From an uncultured Alistipes sp. (lineage in GTDB: Bacteria; Bacteroidota; Bacteroidia; Bacteroidales; Rikenellaceae), in contig URRP01000015.1 of NCBI GenBank assembly GCA_900550375.1, positions 1 to 46,407 on the forward strand: 46,407 nt of DNA, written 5' to 3'. The position numbers and the translations under genes are program-made. Shown piece after piece: positions 24,135 through 32,160 of this stretch (within the stretch, counting starts at the first letter, position 1; every line of letters begins with the position of its first letter). Below the pieces are notes generated by a model, which was not told the origin of the DNA, did not search any database, and worked only from the letters and a program-made list of their open reading frames with translations.

Positions 24135-25718
24135 CTAATCGCCGTACTTATTGGTTAACGGCAGAATACGTTCGTGACCGAACGCGCAGGCCGAGAGCCG
24201 CAGCACGGGCGGGAACTGGTAACGCTTCTTCTCGTTGCGCATCACCATCTGGTGGATCTTCTCCACCACCTCGGCGTCGAAACCCGCATTGACGATCTCC
24301 TCACGATGCTGCCCCTCCTCGATCATACGGAACAGAATGGCATCCACCACTTCGTAGGGCGGCAGAATATCGCTGTCCTTCTGACCGGGGTGCAGCTCCG
24401 ACGACGGTTCCTTGGTAAGGATGCTCTCGGGAATCACATCGCCGTGCAGTTTGTTGATATACCGCGCCAGATCGTAGATCTCGCCCTTGTACAGGTCGCC
24501 CGTGACGCTGAACGCACCGGCCGTATCGCCGTAGAGCGTACAGAATCCGAGTGCATTCTCACTCTTGTTCGAGGAGTTGAGCAGGATATATCCGCACTTG
24601 TTCTGCAACGCCATCAGCATGATGGTACGCAGACGCGCCTGAATATTCTCCTCCGTAGCGTCGAACGCCGTACCGCCGATAACGGGTTTCATCGTGTCGA
24701 CGACGGTTTTGTACGCCTCCGTAATCGGTACCACGTCGTAGCCGATTCCCAGATTATCGGCCAGACAACGTGCATCGACCACCGAGTGGTCGGACGAAAA
24801 CTGCGAAGGCATCAGCAGCGCCTTGACATTTTCGCGCCCCAACGCCTCGACGGCAAGGCAGGTGACTACCGCCGAGTCGATACCGCCCGAGAGGCCGATG
24901 GCGGCCTTCTTGTACCCGTTCTTCTGGAAATAATCGCGCAGACCGCAGACCGCAGCCGAATAGACCATGCGCGTGCGATCCTTGTAGGTGGTGTATGGCA
25001 TCGGGATCGGGGCATGTTCGGCCCGCGTGTCGAAGATTGCGAAATCCTCCTCGAAACTCTTCATCAGCAGCTCGATCTCTCCGTCGGCACCCATGACCGC
25101 AGACGTGCCGTCGTAGACGATTTCGGTCGAACCGCCCACCTGATTGATCAGCATGATGCGCTTCGACTCCACATACGAGAGATCGTGCATCATGTTGTAA
25201 CGATAGGTCATCATCCCCTTGCCGAAACGGCGGGCGTTGATGCTGAGGATCAGGTCGACCGACTTGTCGAAATTGGAGGCACGGCTCAGGTCGTCTCCCA
25301 CGATGACGGCCACCTTTTCACCGCAGACGGTGATCGTCTCGCAGCCGCTCCCCGGAACGAGAAATCCCATTTCACGGCGTGCCGTGATAAAACGCTTGCT
25401 TACGCAACACTCGACCTCGCCATGCTGGATGACGGCAGCTGCGCTCACCGTACCGCATTCGGTCAACACGGGAACGCCCACCACGGCCGCGATACGGCTG
25501 CAATGCGAAGCGATCTCGTCCAACGCCTCCTCGCAAAGTTCGATAAACGTCGTTTTACACAACAGGTCCATGGCGGGAGTTCCGCTGAGTGCCTGTTCGG
25601 CGAAGACGACGAGATCGGCGCCTTCGGTCTTGGCTCGCTCGACGGCGTCAATGATTTTCGACTTGTTCCCTTCAATGTCGCCGATCGTATAATTAAGCTG
25701 AGCAAGAGCGATTTTCAT
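24135..25718 (-). CDS. nadE: NAD synthetase with a glutaminase domain lacking the catalytic Cys
   Basis: This 527-residue two-domain protein performs the last step of NAD synthesis, amidation of nicotinate adenine dinucleotide. The C-terminal synthetase domain (about 250-527) is intact, with the ATP loop GLSGGIDSA at 275-283 and PSSELHPGQKDSDILPPYEVVDAI. The N-terminal nitrilase-like glutaminase domain keeps Glu41 (VVFAEQALSG) and Lys108 (VSKRF). The usual ICED, which carries the nucleophile, reads VGDD at 140-143, with Gly141 (codon complement of 25296-25298) where Cys belongs. No other Cys sits within the motif. I infer it cannot hydrolyse glutamine by the usual mechanism and may use free ammonia. 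It is the first gene of the likely nadE-rseC-rnf transcript. Confidence 0.94.
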   Translation of the reverse strand: MKIALAQLNYTIGDIEGNKSKIIDAVERAKTEGADLVVFAEQALSGTPAMDLLCKTTFIELCEEALDEIASHCSRIAAVVGVPVLTECGTVSAAAVIQHGEVECCVSKRFITARREMGFLVPGSGCETITVCGEKVAVIVGDDLSRASNFDKSVDLILSINARRFGKGMMTYRYNMMHDLSYVESKRIMLINQVGGSTEIVYDGTSAVMGADGEIELLMKSFEEDFAIFDTRAEHAPIPMPYTTYKDRTRMVYSAAVCGLRDYFQKNGYKKAAIGLSGGIDSAVVTCLAVEALGRENVKALLMPSQFSSDHSVVDARCLADNLGIGYDVVPITEAYKTVVDTMKPVIGGTAFDATEENIQARLRTIMLMALQNKCGYILLNSSNKSENALGFCTLYGDTAGAFSVTGDLYKGEIYDLARYINKLHGDVIPESILTKEPSSELHPGQKDSDILPPYEVVDAILFRMIEEGQHREEIVNAGFDAEVVEKIHQMVMRNEKKRYQFPPVLRLSACAFGHERILPLTNKYGD

Positions 25719-25753
25719 CTATCAGGAATTTTAATTTTCTAATATATATTGTG

Positions 25754-25761
25754 CAAAGTTA
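25754..25761 (-). promoter_or_regulatory. Candidate -7 element for nadE-rnf
   Basis: The complement of 25754-25761 is TAACTTTG, matching TAnnTTTG and lying 36 nt before the nadE ATG. A -33 box at proper spacing is not evident. It is the only -7 match I see close before the cluster. Confidence 0.5.
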
Positions 25762-26116
25762 ACGATTATTTGGAGAAAACGGTATGTTTTTTCTCTAAAT
25801 TATACCGGTCGACATTTCCCCGCACGCTGAAACTCGAATCGGCACACTCCGAAGGAGACTCCGATCGGAAACGATGGACATTTCCGACAGCACGAGTGCC
25901 CTTCCCAGCCTTCCGCGATTCCGTCATGCTGCACACAACGGACTTATCGATTTATCCGACCCGTCGCGGCTGCGAACTTCGGCAAATCGCTGAGCCGGAA
26001 GAGGTGTCGATACGCTACGGAAAAATTGCGGAATTAACCGTGCAGGTCGTATCCGCCTTCGGAGGAGCACCCGCCGCTTCCGAACGAATCGCCGGTCCCC
26101 TAAAAGGACGATACGG
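25762..26116. other. Intergenic region without a convincing gene
   Basis: The whole gap between nadE and the zinc-ribbon gene is 459 nt. It holds the nadE -7 box at one end and a terminator at the other. The central 350 nt has an open frame on the plus strand (from a TTG at 25749), but it runs through the terminator, shows no recognisable domain and has mixed third-codon composition. The opposite strand also shows nothing convincing. I cannot exclude a small RNA. Confidence 0.5.
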
Positions 26117-26161
26117 CAAAAAAAACGGAGGTTCCGCCCAAAAAGAGACGAAACCTCCGTG
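26117..26161 (-). terminator. Terminator after the zinc-ribbon gene
   Basis: ACGGAGGTT (26126-26134) pairs with AACCTCCGT (26153-26161) around an 18-nt loop. On the minus strand the stem is followed by a run of T (complement of 26119-26126). It lies 17 nt past the stop at 26178 and ends the long trkA-to-zinc-ribbon stretch. Confidence 0.75.
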
Positions 26162-26177
26162 ATCCGAAATGCCCGAA

Positions 26178-26939
26178 TTACTCCTCTGCGCTGTCGGGAT
26201 CCGCAACCAAGATACGGCCGCAGTATTCGCAGATGATGATCTTCTTACCTTGACGTATATTCGCCTGACGCTGAGGCGGAATACGGTTAAAACAACCGCC
26301 GCAGGCATCGCGTTTCACCGTCACTACGGCCAGTCCGTTATGCACGTTGCGGCGAATCCGGTTGTAGGCCGCAAGCAGCCGCTCGTCGATCTTGGCTTTG
26401 GCGACATCCGCTTGCTGCCCGAACTCGGCGACCTGCGAGGCGGTCTCCTCCTCGATGCTCTTCAACTCGTTCTGCTTCACCTCCAGATCGGCTTTCCGAT
26501 CGGCGACGATCTCTTCCGTCTCCTCCAGCTGTGCCTTCTTGGCCTTGCTGGCGGCAGCATACTCCTTCAGGCGTTTTTCGGCCAGCTCGATCTCCAGCTC
26601 CTGATACTCGATCTCCTTGGTGATGGCATCGAACTCGCGGTTGTTGCGCACGTTGTTCTGCTGCTCCTTATAATTACCGATGAGAATCTTGGCCTGATCG
26701 ACCTCGCGCTTGCGCTGCTTCGTGAGGGCGTTCAACTCCTCGATCTCGCCGTTGATGTGCTCGATACGGGTGTTCAAACCGGCCAACTCGTCCTCCAGAT
26801 CCTGCACCTCCAGCGGAAGCTCTCCTTTGATTTTGTTGATTTCGTCGATCTTCGAATCGATTTTCTGTAACTCATAGAGTGCCAGAATTTTCTCCTGCAT
26901 GGAGTAATCGACTTCGGCTGTTTTCTTCTGTGCTGCCAT
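26178..26939 (-). CDS. Coiled-coil protein with C4 zinc ribbon (DUF164/zf-RING_7 family)
   Basis: This 253-residue cytoplasmic protein is almost wholly a long coiled coil (about residues 14-195; many heptads such as LEDELAGLNTRIEHINGEIEEL). It ends in a zinc ribbon with C213, C216, C237 and C240 (CGGC and CEYC). This is the widespread CT398-like/DUF164 family, proposed in other bacteria to act as a chaperone or nucleic-acid adaptor; its role here is unproven. It starts 9 nt after the nif3 stop and may also have its own promoter within the end of nif3. Pairing with a Nif3 gene is common in many genomes. Confidence 0.9.
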   Translation of the reverse strand: MAAQKKTAEVDYSMQEKILALYELQKIDSKIDEINKIKGELPLEVQDLEDELAGLNTRIEHINGEIEELNALTKQRKREVDQAKILIGNYKEQQNNVRNNREFDAITKEIEYQELEIELAEKRLKEYAAASKAKKAQLEETEEIVADRKADLEVKQNELKSIEEETASQVAEFGQQADVAKAKIDERLLAAYNRIRRNVHNGLAVVTVKRDACGGCFNRIPPQRQANIRQGKKIIICEYCGRILVADPDSAEE

Positions 26940-26948
26940 ATGTCGTGT

Positions 26949-27746
26949 TTAATTATTTAAACAAAGGTAATTCACCGGATTGCATGAGCATTGACTCTTG
27001 CGAACGGCAAAGGTACGTAAATTTTTTGAAAAAATCTCAAATAATAGTTCAATTGCGCAATATTCGCTTTCGAAATGGCCGATATCCGCCACCGTGAGCC
27101 ATCCCGAAGGGGCCATGAAGTCGTTATACTTCAGATCGGCCGTCAGATAAAGCTCGGCACCCGCCCGCCGTGCTTCGCCGATAAGCGACCCGCCGGCGCC
27201 CGTACAGACCGCCACGCGGCGCACCCGTTCATGCACGACGCGGCTATGCCGCAGCGCCCCGACATGCAGCCGTCGTCCCACTTCACGCAGATAATCGATC
27301 ATCGGCACGGCCTCGGGCAGCTCGCCCACCACGCCGAAACCGATCCCTTCGCCCTTGCCGGGCGACGGCTCCAGCACCGTCAGCGAACCGATTCCCAGAT
27401 CGCCTGCCAGCCGCCAGCTCATACCGCCCGGCGCACTGTCCAGATTGGTATGGCAGGCATAGAGCGCGATGTCGCTGCGCACGGCCCGTGCCACGCACCG
27501 CTGCACGTAATCGGCGTCGTTGAGCCGTTTGAGCGGATGGAAGATGATCGGATGGTGCGTCACGATCAGGTCGCAGCCCTCCCGCTCGGCCTCGGCGAGC
27601 ACCTCCTCGGTAACGTCTACGGCCAACAGCGCGCGGACGACCTCCCGTTCGGGATCGCCCACCACCAGACCGGCGTTGTCGTAACTCTCCTGCAACGCAA
27701 GCGGCGCAAAACGCTCGATTACGTCGGTTATCTCCTTGATCTTCAT
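26949..27746 (-). CDS. Nif3-like dinuclear metal centre protein (GTP cyclohydrolase 1 type 2 homologue)
   Basis: This 265-residue protein belongs to the Nif3/YbgI family of hexameric rings with a two-metal site. Likely ligands are H64 and H65 in VTHHPIIFHPLKRL, H99 and D103 in ACHTNLDSAPGG, and the C-terminal His-Glu pair in IGHFESE. The end, FAVRKSQCSCNPVNYL, aligns with the conserved C-terminus of Bacteroidota members. It is the short form without the PII-like insertion. The natural substrate is unknown despite the family name. It starts 3 nt before the merR stop region and precedes the zinc-ribbon gene by 9 nt. Confidence 0.9.
   Translation of the reverse strand: MKIKEITDVIERFAPLALQESYDNAGLVVGDPEREVVRALLAVDVTEEVLAEAEREGCDLIVTHHPIIFHPLKRLNDADYVQRCVARAVRSDIALYACHTNLDSAPGGMSWRLAGDLGIGSLTVLEPSPGKGEGIGFGVVGELPEAVPMIDYLREVGRRLHVGALRHSRVVHERVRRVAVCTGAGGSLIGEARRAGAELYLTADLKYNDFMAPSGWLTVADIGHFESEYCAIELLFEIFSKNLRTFAVRKSQCSCNPVNYLCLNN
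27008..27041 (-). promoter_or_regulatory. Candidate internal promoter for the zinc-ribbon gene, inside nif3
   Basis: The complement of 27008-27015 is TACCTTTG, with TTTG (complement of 27038-27041) 22 nt upstream. A second TACCTTTG lies at the complement of 26962-26969. Both are in the last codons of nif3, about 70 and 25 nt before the zinc-ribbon start. Confidence 0.4.
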
Positions 27747-27749
27747 AGG

Positions 27750-28241
27750 TCAGAAAAGCGATTGTTCGTAGAATGCGAATAACTCCTTGTGTTCTGCCTC
27801 CTCTTTCTTCTTGCGCCCGCGCCGCGCCTTGGTCTGCGCGGCGGGAGCGTCTGCGGTCGCAGCAGCGGGCTGCGACGTCTCGGGCAGATCGGTATCGACC
27901 ACGATCGCCCGCTCGGCGCCCTCTTTAAGCTCGTTGCGTACCTCGACGAGCTGCGCACGGATCGATTGCAGCCGCTCCAGCAGCTCCATATCGCGCGTTA
28001 CACCCTGCGTACCGCCCTTCAAGGCCCGCCGAGCGCCGTCGAGCGTCATCCCGCGCTCCTTGACCAGATGGTAGATCAACTTGAGGTTTTCCACGTCCTC
28101 GGGCGTAAACATCCGGTTGCCCTTCTTGTTCTTCTGCGGTTTCAGCACCTCGAATTTCGACTCCCAATGCCGAATCAGAGAGGGGTTGACGTCGAACATC
28201 TCCGACACCTCGCCCATCGAGTAAAACAGTTTCTTAGCCAT
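27750..28241 (-). CDS. MerR-family transcriptional regulator
   Basis: This 163-residue protein has an N-terminal MerR winged helix-turn-helix (about 5-75; FYSMGEVSEMFDVNPSLIRHWESKF, then RMFTPEDVENLKLIYHLVKERGMTLDGARRAL). A short coiled coil (85-110) probably mediates dimerisation. The tail is low-complexity Ala/Lys/Glu-rich (RRGRKKKEE) and ends in ELFAFYEQSLF. There is no metal-binding Cys loop or effector domain, so it does not look like a metal or drug sensor. It lies 3 nt from nif3 and 20 nt from the rsmF-like gene, within a compact minus-strand run. Confidence 0.92.
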   Translation of the reverse strand: MAKKLFYSMGEVSEMFDVNPSLIRHWESKFEVLKPQKNKKGNRMFTPEDVENLKLIYHLVKERGMTLDGARRALKGGTQGVTRDMELLERLQSIRAQLVEVRNELKEGAERAIVVDTDLPETSQPAAATADAPAAQTKARRGRKKKEEAEHKELFAFYEQSLF

Positions 28242-28261
28242 ATCCCGTAAAATTAATCGTC

Positions 28262-29623
28262 CTATCCTTTGAGTATCCGCAGCGAATTCGGATACAAGTT
28301 ATTGCAACGTCGTCCGATGCGTTTGGCAAAGCCGAGTGCTGCACCTCCGGCCGTCACCAGATTCATCCCTTCCGCAAAGCGTTCGGCCGCCACTTCGCCG
28401 CGCCGCAGGTAAGCGAGTGCCTCCTCCATCTGCAACTCGCACACCGCCGTCGCCGCACGGCGCATCCCCGTAAAGAGCGCCAGCGCATGGGCGGGTTTGA
28501 GGACTCCCTTGAAAAGCTGCCCCATCTCCACGCCCGACGAAATGACGTTGAGCACGCCCGACAGCGTCAGCACCGCCTCCGCCTGCGGCCGCCAATAGCC
28601 GTAGAAGGTATCGCCCACCGCAGCGAATCGCATCCTCTCGGGCTCCTCGACCCACCGTTCCAGCTCCTGCTCGGCACGGCGGTCGGCCCATGCCATCGGG
28701 GCGCGCAGCGGTTTCGGCATCCGCAGCCGTTCGCCGCTGCCGGAGCGCTTACGCACCGCCGCAGCGAAAAACCCTTCGCCCTCGACTCGGTGGGGATAGA
28801 AACGGAACGTCTGGAAATCACCCTCCGTGCCGCATACGATCCCCCATTCCGATTCGACCCCGATCCGCTCGGCCGGCTCGGTCTGCCCGTCGGTCCACGC
28901 CGAGAATTCACGCAGCACCCCTTCGTTCTCCGTAAAGTTAAAGGTGCAGGTGCTGTACAGCAGCAACCCGCCCGGGCGCAATGCCCGCCACGCTTCGCGC
29001 AGGATCGCACGTTGCCGGTCGGCACATAACGCTACATTGACCTCGCTCCACTCCGCACGCGCCTGCTCCGACTTGCGGAACATTCCCTCGCCCGAACAGG
29101 GGGCATCGACCGCTACGACGTCGAACCATCCTTCGAGGCGGGCGATCTGCGACGGATCGTTGACCGTCACAGCCACGTTACCCAAGCCCCATTTGCGGAC
29201 ATTATCGGCCAGCACGGCTGCACGGCTGCGGACGATCTCGTTCGCGACGACCAGCCCGTCACGCCCTGCGAGCGTCGAGTAGAGGGTCGTCTTGCCGCCC
29301 GGAGCCGCACACAAGTCGAGCACCCGCCCGCCTTCCGCCCCGCCGCACGCTGCGACGATATGCCCCACGAACTGCGACGACGCCTCCTGCACATAGTAGC
29401 GTCCCGCATGGAAATCGGGATCGAGCGTAAAGGAGGGACGCTCGTCGAGCCAGTATCCGCCTTCGCTCCATCCGATCGGCCGTTCGGAGGGCGCAGAAAG
29501 TCCTTTGGCGGCATTGAGCCGCACCGAGACCGACGACTCCTCTTCCAGCGCCCGACACAAAGCCCCGCCCTCGTCGGAGCCCAGTTCGCGCAGAACGCGT
29601 TCAACGAATTTCACAGGCAGCAT
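28262..29623 (-). CDS. NOL1/NOP2/Sun-family RNA cytosine-5 methyltransferase (RsmF-like)
   Basis: This 453-residue SAM-dependent enzyme methylates cytosine-5 in RNA, most likely 16S rRNA. SAM motif I is RVLDLCAAPGGKTT, motif IV is VDAPCSGEGMFRK with one catalytic-site Cys, and motif VI is YSTCTFN with the nucleophilic Cys. FHAGRYYVQEASS precedes the domain as usual. The extra C-terminal part (about 310-453) is a PUA-like/RsmF extension, which favours RsmF over the shorter RsmB. It begins 2 nt after the deoxynucleoside kinase stop. Confidence 0.92.
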   Translation of the reverse strand: MLPVKFVERVLRELGSDEGGALCRALEEESSVSVRLNAAKGLSAPSERPIGWSEGGYWLDERPSFTLDPDFHAGRYYVQEASSQFVGHIVAACGGAEGGRVLDLCAAPGGKTTLYSTLAGRDGLVVANEIVRSRAAVLADNVRKWGLGNVAVTVNDPSQIARLEGWFDVVAVDAPCSGEGMFRKSEQARAEWSEVNVALCADRQRAILREAWRALRPGGLLLYSTCTFNFTENEGVLREFSAWTDGQTEPAERIGVESEWGIVCGTEGDFQTFRFYPHRVEGEGFFAAAVRKRSGSGERLRMPKPLRAPMAWADRRAEQELERWVEEPERMRFAAVGDTFYGYWRPQAEAVLTLSGVLNVISSGVEMGQLFKGVLKPAHALALFTGMRRAATAVCELQMEEALAYLRRGEVAAERFAEGMNLVTAGGAALGFAKRIGRRCNNLYPNSLRILKG

Positions 29624-29625
29624 CT

Positions 29626-30243
29626 CTACCGGCTCCGCTCGTTACGCAAGCCGTCGATCCGCCGGCAAATCGTCTCCAGCACGGCGGGATTCTCCACGAA
29701 ATCCTCCGTATCCTTGTCGATGACAAGCACCTCGCCGTCGTAAATATCGTTGACCCAATGCTCGTACTTGGCATTCAGGCGGCAGAGATAGTCTTCGTCG
29801 ATATTTATCTCATAATCGCGTCCGCGCTTGCGTATCTGCGCAATGAGCGTCGGCACGCTCGCCTTGAGATAGATCAGCAGATCGGGGCGGGGAATAAACC
29901 CCGAACCGAGCCGGAAAATACCCATATAGGTCTCCAGATCGCGCGTCGACATCAACCCCATCTGATGCAGGTTGTCGGCGAAAATATGCGCATCCTCGTA
30001 GATCGTGCGATCTTGAACGATCACGTCGTCCCCCGAAGCGAGCATGTCGAGCGTCTGCTGGATACGGCTGCCCAGAAAGTAGATCTGAAGGTGGAACGCC
30101 CACCGCTTCATATCGTTGTAAAAATCGCCGATATAAGGATTGTTGCTCTCCTCATAGTAGGCCTTCGCGTTGTAGCGTCGGGTCAAAATCTCGGTCAGCG
30201 TCGTTTTCCCGCTGCCGATATTTCCCGCAATTGCAATGTACAT
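29626..30243 (-). CDS. Deoxynucleoside kinase (dAK/dGK/TK2-like)
   Basis: This 205-residue enzyme phosphorylates deoxynucleosides for nucleotide salvage. The P-loop GNIGSGKTT is at residues 7-15. Catalytic and substrate segments include YYEESNNPYI, FHLQIYFLGSRIQQ and VQDRTIYEDAHIFA (DRT/S motif), followed by the lid Arg-rich stretch IRKRGRDYE. The frame is open further upstream through a repeat, but the ATG at 30243 places the P-loop at the normal distance from the N-terminus. The preferred nucleoside cannot be fixed from sequence. Its leader carries one copy of the 79-nt repeat. Confidence 0.92.
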   Translation of the reverse strand: MYIAIAGNIGSGKTTLTEILTRRYNAKAYYEESNNPYIGDFYNDMKRWAFHLQIYFLGSRIQQTLDMLASGDDVIVQDRTIYEDAHIFADNLHQMGLMSTRDLETYMGIFRLGSGFIPRPDLLIYLKASVPTLIAQIRKRGRDYEINIDEDYLCRLNAKYEHWVNDIYDGEVLVIDKDTEDFVENPAVLETICRRIDGLRNERSR

Positions 30244-30249
30244 GGTCGT

Positions 30250-30328
30250 TATATTCTTCTTCGTTATCAATTCACACCTGCCGCCGCACATTCCTGCCGC
30301 GCATTGCCGCTGCGCGGAGTCCGACATT
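30250..30328. repeat. 79-nt direct repeat, copy 1 (dNK leader)
   Basis: This copy ends 6 nt before the deoxynucleoside kinase start codon. It differs from copy 2 at one position (A in CACATT versus G in CACGTT). Each copy contains a small inverted repeat, CCGCGC with GCGCGG around a 9-nt loop. Confidence 0.93.
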
Positions 30329-30340
30329 CCCTCCCCTTCG

Positions 30341-30365
30341 CCCCTCCCTTTGCCAAAGGGAGGGG
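30341..30365. repeat. Perfect palindrome between the direct repeats (REP-like)
   Basis: CCCCTCCCTTT (30341-30351) pairs with AAAGGGAGGGG (30355-30365) around GCC. The 57-nt spacer that holds it lies exactly between the two repeat copies. Such short GC-rich palindromes are often dispersed through a genome between genes; whether this one is cannot be judged from one window. Confidence 0.75.
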
Positions 30366-30385
30366 TTTAAACGAAATCGGAACTC

Positions 30386-30464
30386 TATATTCTTCTTCGT
30401 TATCAATTCACACCTGCCGCCGCACGTTCCTGCCGCGCATTGCCGCTGCGCGGAGTCCGACATT
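30386..30464. repeat. 79-nt direct repeat, copy 2
   Basis: This is 78 of 79 identical to 30250-30328, offset by 136 nt. Together with the palindrome and the sequence to 30587 it fills the 344-nt gap between the GH3 gene and the kinase. The remaining 30465-30587 is GC-rich with a small inverted repeat (CCGCCGC with GCGGCGG) and no gene that I can support. Confidence 0.93.
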
Positions 30465-30587
30465 GCCCGTCGATGTCGGCCGTTCGCCGCCGCCCCACGC
30501 GGCGGACTACATCTCGCCCGAACGGCTCGCAGTCCCGACCGCCGCCGGCGAACCGCAACTCCCCCGGCATCGACGCAGCGAACGACG

Positions 30588-32081
30588 CTACCCCTGCATT
30601 TCGGCAGCCACGCCCTGCTCGGTCATCGTCGCCAACACCTCCTCCAGTACTCGGCGGTCATTTGCCAGACGCGGAACCTTGTTCTTACCGCGCCGAAGCA
30701 TCCATCGGGCAAACGTCCCGGCCGGCACGACGTGCATCTCGGGCGGCGCCATCGTACTGCGGCGCTTGGCCTCGTAATCGGAGTTGAGCCGCATCAATTC
30801 GCAGTCGAGCGCCTCCGCAAACGCCCCGAAACTCTCCGGCGCACGGTCGAACTCCACGATCCATTCGTGCGCGCCGCGCCCCTGCAAGGTCATATAGCGG
30901 GGCGCCGCCGTATACTCTCCGACCACAGCTCCGGTTCGGGTAGCGGCGTTCATCACCGCCCGCTCGGCATTTTCCATCACCAGCTCTTCACCGAAGGCGT
31001 TGATGAACTGGCGCGTACGGCCGGCGACTCTGATCCGGTAAGGATCGGTCGAGGTAAACTCCACCACGTCGCCCAGTTCGTACCGCCACAGTCCGTTGCT
31101 CGACGAGATGAGCATCGCATACCGTCGTCCCGTCTCTACCCCTTCGAGCGGCACTACGTCGTCGCCGTCGCGGAACTCGTAGTAAATATCGTAATCGAGC
31201 ATCAGCAGCATGTCGTCGCGCGAAGCGTCGTCGGCAATAGCGAAAAATCCCTCCGAAGCGTTGTAGGTCTCCATATAGTGCATCCCGTCCGAAGGGATCA
31301 GTTCGCGGAACGCCGCACGATAAGGCTCGAATCCCACGCCGCCGTGCACGAACAGCTCGAGGTGCGGCCAGACTTCGCACAGATTGCGCCGCCCCGTAAA
31401 CTCCACCATGCGGCGCAGCAGCGCCAGATTCCACGACGGTACACCGGCGAAAGCCGTCACCCGCTCGCCGGAACATTCGCGGCAGATACGTTCGACCTTC
31501 TCGTTGAAATCAGGCAGCAGCGCCGTCTCGCGGCGCGGCGTGCGGAACCAGCCGCTCCAGAAGGGCGTCCGTTCGACGAGCAGCGCCGACAGATCGCCCG
31601 TGACGATCCCGCCCTGTTTCGAACAGCTGCCGCCGAGCGTCAGGGTCTTCCCCTCGAACACCTGCGTCGAAGGGTATTGCCCGACATAGAAGGTCGCCAC
31701 GTCGCGCAACCCCCGCGTATGACAGCGCCACAACGAGACGTCGGTGGCGGGAAGGTACTTGCTCCGTTCGGAGGTCGTCCCCGACGAGCGGGCGAACCAC
31801 TGCACCCGGCCAGCGACCGTCACATCGGCCTCACCCGCCATCATGCGGTCGATATAGGGTTTGAACGAAACGTAATCGAACCGTTCCACCCGCTGCGCGA
31901 ACGCTTCGGGGGTACGGATCGCCGCAAAATCGTATCGGCGGCCGAATTCGGTCCGTGCGTTCTCCCGCAGCAGGCGCTCGAGTTGTCTGCGCTGCGTCTC
32001 GACGGGATGACGGCGAAACCGTTCGACGGAGCGGCTGCGCAGCGAGAAAAAAGTTCGTAAAATCGTACTCTTGAATGACAC
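30588..32081 (-). CDS. GH3-family acyl-adenylate enzyme (GH3 auxin-responsive promoter family)
   Basis: This 497-residue protein is a bacterial member of the GH3 family, adenylate-forming enzymes that in plants join amino acids to acyl acids. The ATP-binding loop is SSGTTSERSKYLP (about 94-106). Other family parts are FEGKTLTLGG, GVPSWNLALLRRM, METYNASEGFFAI and YELGDVVEFTSTDPYRIRVAGRTRQFINAFGEE, with a C-terminal swinging domain ending in LRRGKNKVPRL. The bacterial substrate is unknown. It follows trkA by 79 nt on the same strand, with no strong promoter or terminator between them. The repeat-bearing leader lies after it. Confidence 0.93.
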   Translation of the reverse strand: MSFKSTILRTFFSLRSRSVERFRRHPVETQRRQLERLLRENARTEFGRRYDFAAIRTPEAFAQRVERFDYVSFKPYIDRMMAGEADVTVAGRVQWFARSSGTTSERSKYLPATDVSLWRCHTRGLRDVATFYVGQYPSTQVFEGKTLTLGGSCSKQGGIVTGDLSALLVERTPFWSGWFRTPRRETALLPDFNEKVERICRECSGERVTAFAGVPSWNLALLRRMVEFTGRRNLCEVWPHLELFVHGGVGFEPYRAAFRELIPSDGMHYMETYNASEGFFAIADDASRDDMLLMLDYDIYYEFRDGDDVVPLEGVETGRRYAMLISSSNGLWRYELGDVVEFTSTDPYRIRVAGRTRQFINAFGEELVMENAERAVMNAATRTGAVVGEYTAAPRYMTLQGRGAHEWIVEFDRAPESFGAFAEALDCELMRLNSDYEAKRRSTMAPPEMHVVPAGTFARWMLRRGKNKVPRLANDRRVLEEVLATMTEQGVAAEMQG

Positions 32082-32160
32082 CGGAAAGTAATTTACAACT
32101 ACGCTACTCCGATCCCTTCATTCGTTCGGGTCGTATTCGGAGTGGGCAAGCCACTGTTAA

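Noticed and set aside
25749..26162. A 137-codon plus-strand frame between nadE and the zinc-ribbon gene
   Set aside because: It starts at TTG inside the nadE promoter region, runs through a terminator hairpin and shows no domain or signal sequence.
30272..30463. Minus-strand 63-codon frame in repeat copy 2
   Set aside because: It arises only from the duplicated kinase leader read into the palindrome and GC-rich flank; no coding signal of its own.
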